Positions 59,865 to 64,000 of a stretch of DNA of 64,000 nucleotides are shown in pieces (position 1 is the stretch's first letter; every line of letters begins with the position of its first letter). The DNA is from Pseudomonas sp. MAG733B (GTDB lineage: Bacteria > Pseudomonadota > Gammaproteobacteria > Pseudomonadales > Pseudomonadaceae): assembly GCF_036884845.1 (NCBI RefSeq), contig NZ_CP145732.1:5146001-5210000 (forward strand). Direction: 5' to 3'. Made by a program: the position numbers and the translations under genes. The notes under the pieces are model-generated. The model was given only the letters and a program-made list of their open reading frames with translations. It was not told the DNA's origin and made no database searches.

Positions 59865-62252
59865 ATGTTCAAGCATTCTTTTTTGCGCATTGCCCTGAGC
59901 TGCGCGGCGCTGCTGCCGATCCACAGCCATGCGGCAGACATTGTTAGCGCCAGTCGCAACATTTCAATTGATCCGGGCTTGCTCAGTCAGGTACTGGCGC
60001 AATTTGCCGTTCAGGCAGGCGTGCCGCTGTCGTTCGACCCGGCATTACTGGGCAACCGCCAGAGCCCGGGGCTGCACTGCAATTTCAGTGTGCAATCAGG
60101 TTTTCAGCACTTGCTCGATGGCAGCGGCTTCGTCCTGATCAGCACCCGCGACAACGGCTTCACCTTGAAGCCTGAAGACGCCGCCAGCCCGGCGCTAGAA
60201 CTGGACACGACCAACGTCAGTGCCTTGGGCAACGACAGCCCGGACACCTACGGCGGCGGACAGCTCGCCCGCGACGCAAACATCGGCATGCTCGGTCATC
60301 AGGCATTGAACGACCTGCCCTTCAGCGTCACCAGCTACACCGCCAAAACCATCGCCGACCAACAGGCCCGGACCGTCGGCGATGTGCTGCTCAATGACGC
60401 GTCGGTGCGACAGTCTGCCGGTTTCGGCAATTTTTCCCAGGTGTTCATCATTCGCGGCCTGTCGCTGGCCTCCGATGATATTTCCTTCAACGGCCTGTAT
60501 GGCGTCCTGCCGCGCCAGATCATCGCCACTGAAGCCTTGGAACGGGTCGAGTTGTTCAAGGGGCCGAACGCCTTTATCAACGGGGTGACGCCCAGCGGCA
60601 GCGGCATCGGGGGCGGTGTCAACGTGCAGCCTAAACGTGCCGGCGACACGCCGACGCGCAGCATCACCCTCGATTACAGCAGCGACGCCCGCATCGGCGG
60701 GCACCTCGACCTCGGCCAGCGTTTCGGCAAAGACAACCGGTTGGGTGCGCGACTCAACCTGCTGCAGCGCGAGGGCGATACCGCCGTCGATGATGAAGAC
60801 CAGCGTTCAGCGCTGATCAGCCTGGGCCTGGATTATCGCGGCGAGCGTCTGCGCCTCTCCACCGATCTGGGCTACCAGAAGCAGGTGATCAATCAGGGGC
60901 GCGCGGTGGTTTATGTCGATTCCACCTTGAACAAAGTACCCAAGGTGCCCGACGCCAATGCCGCCTATTCTCAGAGCTGGAGTTACTCGCAACTGGAGGA
61001 CTCGTTCGGCATGGCCCGCGCCGAATATGACCTGAGCGAAACCTGGACGGCCTATGTCGCGGGCGGTGCCAAACACACCCGCGAAAACGGTGTGTATTCA
61101 TCGCTGACCGTCACCGACCTTGATGGCAACGCCCGTGGCGGCATGCTCTACCCGCCCCACGATGAGGACAATCAAAGCCTGATGACCGGCCTCAACGGTC
61201 GCCTTCAAACCGGCCCGATCAGTCATCAACTGAGCCTCGGGCTGGCCGGCATCTGGGGCGAGCAGCGTTCGGCCTTCGAAACCATCGGCAGCACCGGGCG
61301 CTACAGCACCAACCTCTACAACATCGCTGAACAACAGCGACCTGCCGCCACTTCGTTCGGCAGCGATATTCACGATCCGCGCATCGTTGGCAAGAATACC
61401 CTGCGCAGCGGCGCCATCGCCGACACCCTCGGCGTCCTCGACGACCGCGTTTTGCTGACCCTCGGTGCGCGTCGCCAGTCGTTGAAAGTCGATGGCTGGA
61501 GCACCACTTCCGGCGCCCGAACGTCCAGTCATGACGCGTCGATCACCACCCCGGTTTTTGGTCTGGTGATCAAGCCTTGGGAATATGTTTCGTTCTACGC
61601 CAACCGCATCGAAGGCCTGGCCAAAGGTCCAACACCACCGACCACTTCACTCAACCGCGACGATACCTTCGCCCCGGTGCGCAGCAAGCAAATCGAAGCC
61701 GGCGTACGCCTGGACATGGGCAGCTACGGCGCGAGCATTGGGGCGTACCGCATCGAGCAACCGTCGAGCTATACCCAGGACGGGATCTTCCGGGTCGACG
61801 GCCAGCAACTGAACAAAGGCATCGAGCTCAACGTCTACGGCGAACCGCTCGATGGCCTGCGCCTGCTCAGCGGCGCAACCCTGATGAAGACTGAAATTGA
61901 AGGCAGTGCCAACGGCATCAACGACGGCAACCGCGCCGTCGGCGTGCCGCGTTTCCAGTTCAACCTGGGGGCGGACTGGGATGTGCCGGGGCTTGAAGGT
62001 GCGGCGCTGAGTGCAAGAATGCTGCGCACGGGCGGGCAATATCTCAATGCCGCCAACACCCAAAGCATTCCGGCGTGGAGCCGCTTCGATCTGGGTGCGC
62101 GGTATGCCTTCGGGTTCGATGACCGGGACGTCACGCTGCGCGCCAATCTTGAGAATGTTGCCAATGAGGCCTATTGGGCTTCGGCCAATGGCGGGTATCT
62201 GACCCAAGGGACGCCGCGGACGTTGAAGGTTTCGGTGACGGTGGATTTTTGA
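59865..62252 (+). CDS. TonB-dependent siderophore receptor with STN signalling domain
   Basis: A 795-residue outer-membrane receptor. Signal peptide (about 1-24, ending SHA), STN domain (about 28-105, ISIDPGLLSQVLAQFAVQAGVPL to DGSGFVLI), plug (about 130-260, with the LNDLPFSVTSYTAKTIADQQ and FIIRGLSLASDDISFNG segments and the VELFKGPNAFINGVTPSG motif of siderophore receptors) and a barrel ending in VTVDF. The plug style is of the FhuE/FpvA hydroxamate or mixed siderophore group, not FecA. It is the target of the preceding sigma/FecR pair. ATG 59865 is used; a TTG lies one codon earlier. The ligand is unknown. Confidence 0.9.
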   Translation: MFKHSFLRIALSCAALLPIHSHAADIVSASRNISIDPGLLSQVLAQFAVQAGVPLSFDPALLGNRQSPGLHCNFSVQSGFQHLLDGSGFVLISTRDNGFTLKPEDAASPALELDTTNVSALGNDSPDTYGGGQLARDANIGMLGHQALNDLPFSVTSYTAKTIADQQARTVGDVLLNDASVRQSAGFGNFSQVFIIRGLSLASDDISFNGLYGVLPRQIIATEALERVELFKGPNAFINGVTPSGSGIGGGVNVQPKRAGDTPTRSITLDYSSDARIGGHLDLGQRFGKDNRLGARLNLLQREGDTAVDDEDQRSALISLGLDYRGERLRLSTDLGYQKQVINQGRAVVYVDSTLNKVPKVPDANAAYSQSWSYSQLEDSFGMARAEYDLSETWTAYVAGGAKHTRENGVYSSLTVTDLDGNARGGMLYPPHDEDNQSLMTGLNGRLQTGPISHQLSLGLAGIWGEQRSAFETIGSTGRYSTNLYNIAEQQRPAATSFGSDIHDPRIVGKNTLRSGAIADTLGVLDDRVLLTLGARRQSLKVDGWSTTSGARTSSHDASITTPVFGLVIKPWEYVSFYANRIEGLAKGPTPPTTSLNRDDTFAPVRSKQIEAGVRLDMGSYGASIGAYRIEQPSSYTQDGIFRVDGQQLNKGIELNVYGEPLDGLRLLSGATLMKTEIEGSANGINDGNRAVGVPRFQFNLGADWDVPGLEGAALSARMLRTGGQYLNAANTQSIPAWSRFDLGARYAFGFDDRDVTLRANLENVANEAYWASANGGYLTQGTPRTLKVSVTVDF

Positions 62253-62285
62253 TTCAACCCGAAATTTGCGGTGCGGCTTATGCCG

Positions 62286-62362
62286 TCATCGCGAGCAGGC
62301 TCACTCCCACATTGAATCTGCGTCGTTCACAAATCCCTTGTAGGAGCTAGCTTGCTAGCGAT
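62286..62362. repeat. Two unlike REP-type units in opposite orientation
   Basis: CATCGCGAGCAGGCTCACTCCCACA (62287 onward) and TTGTAGGAGCTAGCTTGCTAG (62338 onward) are units of two different REP subfamilies placed as an inverted but poorly paired doublet in the convergent gap between the receptor gene and the channel gene. Confidence 0.6.
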
Positions 62363-62383
62363 CCGCGCAGCGGCCATTCACCG

Positions 62384-63826
62384 CTAAGCCCGCTTGAGCA
62401 ACCACTGCAAAAACCCTTTCTTGCGCACCACCACCGGCTCTTCCTGGATCAACGCCTGCACTTTGTGCAAGCGGAAATCCAGCAAGGTTTTCATCGCGTC
62501 GTTGATGTCGTGACGGGCATCCAGGCACGGTTTCAGGTAGTCCTTTTCGATGCGGTAAAGCGTACAAAAGGTCTTCGCGGCAAATTCGGCGGCCGATGAG
62601 GTGTCGGTCAGGATACCGGCCTCGCCGATCACTTCCCCTGGTCCCATGCGCCCGGTTTCGATGAGTGCACCGTGGATGTTCAGCGTCACCGAAACCACCC
62701 CGGACTCGATGATGAACAAGTGGTGGCTGACCTCCCCCGCCGCCAGTATCGTCTCCCCGGCGCGGAAGGTTTGCAGGTTCATGTTCTGGCTGAAGGTTTC
62801 TTTCTCTTCCTGGCGCAAGGTCGAGAAAATCGGCGAACTGTCGAGCAACGCCCGTGGTTTTGAAGAATCGCTCTCCGGATTGGGTTCCACGCTCGACAGC
62901 AAATTGATCCCCGATGCATGCAAGTGCCGATACGCCAGGTCGAACAGTTGATTGCGCACCGTGCGCTTCTCGCTCATCGAAGCGACAAACCCGCTGATTT
63001 CATACTCCGCGCCAGCGGCGCTGGAGCTTTTCAGCGCCACTTTCGGGCCGGGCACACTCAACAGAATGCGGCAGCCCTGCATCGCCCGCTCAAGGGCATC
63101 GATCACGGTTTGCGGACGGACATGGGGGCTGACCTGCAAACTGATGGAAAGGCCGAACATGTCGCTGGGGCGGCTGAAGTTGGTGATCTTGGCCTTGGCC
63201 GCCAGCGAGTTGGGGATCACGATCATACTGCCCTGGGAAGTTTGCAGCCGCGTGGCACGCCAATCGATGTCGATCACCCGGCCTTCGGTGCCATCGATGG
63301 CGATCCAGTCATCCAGTTGATAGGGCTTGGTGGTATTGAGGACGATCCCGGAAAACACGTCGCTGAGGGTGCTTTGCAACGCGAGGCCGACGATGATCGC
63401 CAAGGCGCCGGACGTGGCCAGCACGCCTTTGACCGGCAGATCGAGCACATAGGCCAGCGCCGCAATAACGGCGATCAGGAATATCACCGCCCCGAGCAAG
63501 TCTTGCAGCAATCGCCCGGTGTGCCCGACCCGTTGCATCATCACGGCACCGATCGTCACCGTCAGGGTGCGCGCGGCGAACAGCCACCAGGTGATCTGCA
63601 AACCGGTGGCTGCCAGGTGCAGCGGCACGTTGTCCACCCAGGGTGCCGGCACCATCGGGTTCATGCCTTCGTTGAACAACAGAACGCTGTACAGCGAAAA
63701 AATCACCAGCCGTGCAAGCAACTTCCAGTTGTGGTGGCTGGCATCGATCAAGCGCCACAACACCAGATCGATCAGGATCAGGATCAAGGCGCAGATCAGC
63801 GGGTGTTCAGCGAGCAACGACAGCAT
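62384..63826 (-). CDS. MscS-family mechanosensitive channel with C-terminal cyclic-nucleotide-binding-like domain
   Basis: A 480-residue membrane protein. Four or five hydrophobic segments (about 5-30, 37-55, 70-95, 105-135) lead to the pore helix and MscS core (GVLATSGALAIIVGLALQSTLSDVFSGIVL, about 145-175; GTEGRVIDIDWRATRLQT). A cytoplasmic beta domain follows, then a cNMP-binding fold (about 340-450, ETILAAGEVSHHLFIIESGVVSVT). The phosphate-binding cassette reads VIGEAGILTDTSSAAEF, with Ser where the cNMP-contacting Arg is expected. Start at 63826 after GGAG; 63856 is an alternative. Confidence 0.88.
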   Translation of the reverse strand: MLSLLAEHPLICALILILIDLVLWRLIDASHHNWKLLARLVIFSLYSVLLFNEGMNPMVPAPWVDNVPLHLAATGLQITWWLFAARTLTVTIGAVMMQRVGHTGRLLQDLLGAVIFLIAVIAALAYVLDLPVKGVLATSGALAIIVGLALQSTLSDVFSGIVLNTTKPYQLDDWIAIDGTEGRVIDIDWRATRLQTSQGSMIVIPNSLAAKAKITNFSRPSDMFGLSISLQVSPHVRPQTVIDALERAMQGCRILLSVPGPKVALKSSSAAGAEYEISGFVASMSEKRTVRNQLFDLAYRHLHASGINLLSSVEPNPESDSSKPRALLDSSPIFSTLRQEEKETFSQNMNLQTFRAGETILAAGEVSHHLFIIESGVVSVTLNIHGALIETGRMGPGEVIGEAGILTDTSSAAEFAAKTFCTLYRIEKDYLKPCLDARHDINDAMKTLLDFRLHKVQALIQEEPVVVRKKGFLQWLLKRA

Positions 63827-63928
63827 CAAGCAGCTCCAGCACAGGACGATGAGCAAAAGATCTCACAGATTGAGCACAGTGTAGGAGCAATTGATTTCGC
63901 TGGAATCTACAAACACCACAAAAACAAA

Positions 63929-64000
63929 TGTGGGAGCGGGCTTGCTCGCGAATGCGGTGTGTCAGACAACGTAAATGCTGTTTGACACGCCGCTTTCGCG
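63929..64000. repeat. REP doublet, cut by window edge
   Basis: TGTGGGAGCGGGCTTGCTCG starts the element and the complementary arm begins at 63993 (TTTCGCG) before the window ends. Spacer sequence resembles that of the doublet at 13641. Confidence 0.85.

Overview
The window reads as chromosomal DNA of a fluorescent-group Pseudomonas. The evidence is high G+C coding sequence with Pseudomonas-type codon use, many Pseudomonas REP doublets (GGGAGCGGGCTTGCTCGCG type), Pseudomonas-restricted small families (DUF2790, DUF6124/DUF3077-like), and a phenylacetate cluster organised as in pseudomonads. I see no rRNA, tRNA, CRISPR array, integrase or transposase. The first gene (minus strand) and the last REP are cut by the window edges.

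Layout. 1-7035: a PepSY protein, a patatin-like phospholipase, QueD, an Asp-nucleophile alpha/beta hydrolase, a CodA-family deaminase, a DapF-fold protein and an MFS transporter, separated by REP doublets. 7056-11104: a minus-strand fecI-fecR-fecA ferric citrate signalling and uptake operon. 11337-32646: an aromatic amine/acid catabolic block. TynA (amine oxidase) and its regulator FeaR are followed by PaaX, PaaY, PaaFGHIJK, two unrecognised paralogous membrane proteins, PaaABCDE, a DUF485/PaaL permease pair and PaaZ. Together these convert phenylethylamine to phenylacetaldehyde and phenylacetate to acetyl-CoA plus succinyl-CoA. The phenylacetaldehyde dehydrogenase that links the two halves is not in the window. 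32801-38439: a minus-strand unit of polyamine-type binding protein, class III aminotransferase and LuxR-type regulator, divergent from an enoyl-CoA hydratase/thiolase pair. 38457-38890: a long non-coding Pseudomonas repeat and REP singlets. 38952-41435: LysR regulator, NTF2-like protein and small exported proteins.

41460-44460 is a strikingly AT-rich island. It holds a QueC-like protein that lacks one of the four expected zinc cysteines, convergent to an XRE-type regulator overlapping a VUT-family (queuosine-precursor) transporter with an unusual soluble N-terminus. This is the best candidate here for an undescribed, horizontally acquired module.

44471-52832: two small Pseudomonas proteins, then a probable quaternary-amine/choline-type catabolic locus (Rieske oxygenase, GMC dehydrogenase, GlxA-type regulator, class II aldolase, betaine-aldehyde-dehydrogenase-like enzyme, choline-binding protein). 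52902-57708: an MFS exporter with a divergent AraC regulator, then an EmrAB-like efflux pair. 57732-62252: an AhpD-fold protein and a second iron-responsive sigma/anti-sigma/TonB-receptor set. 62384-63826: a MscS-type channel with a cyclic-nucleotide-binding-like domain.

Gene positions come from reading frames, overlaps and ribosome-binding sites. Family assignments come from motifs recognised by eye, with no database search. Promoter, operator and Fur-site calls are inference from sequence pattern.
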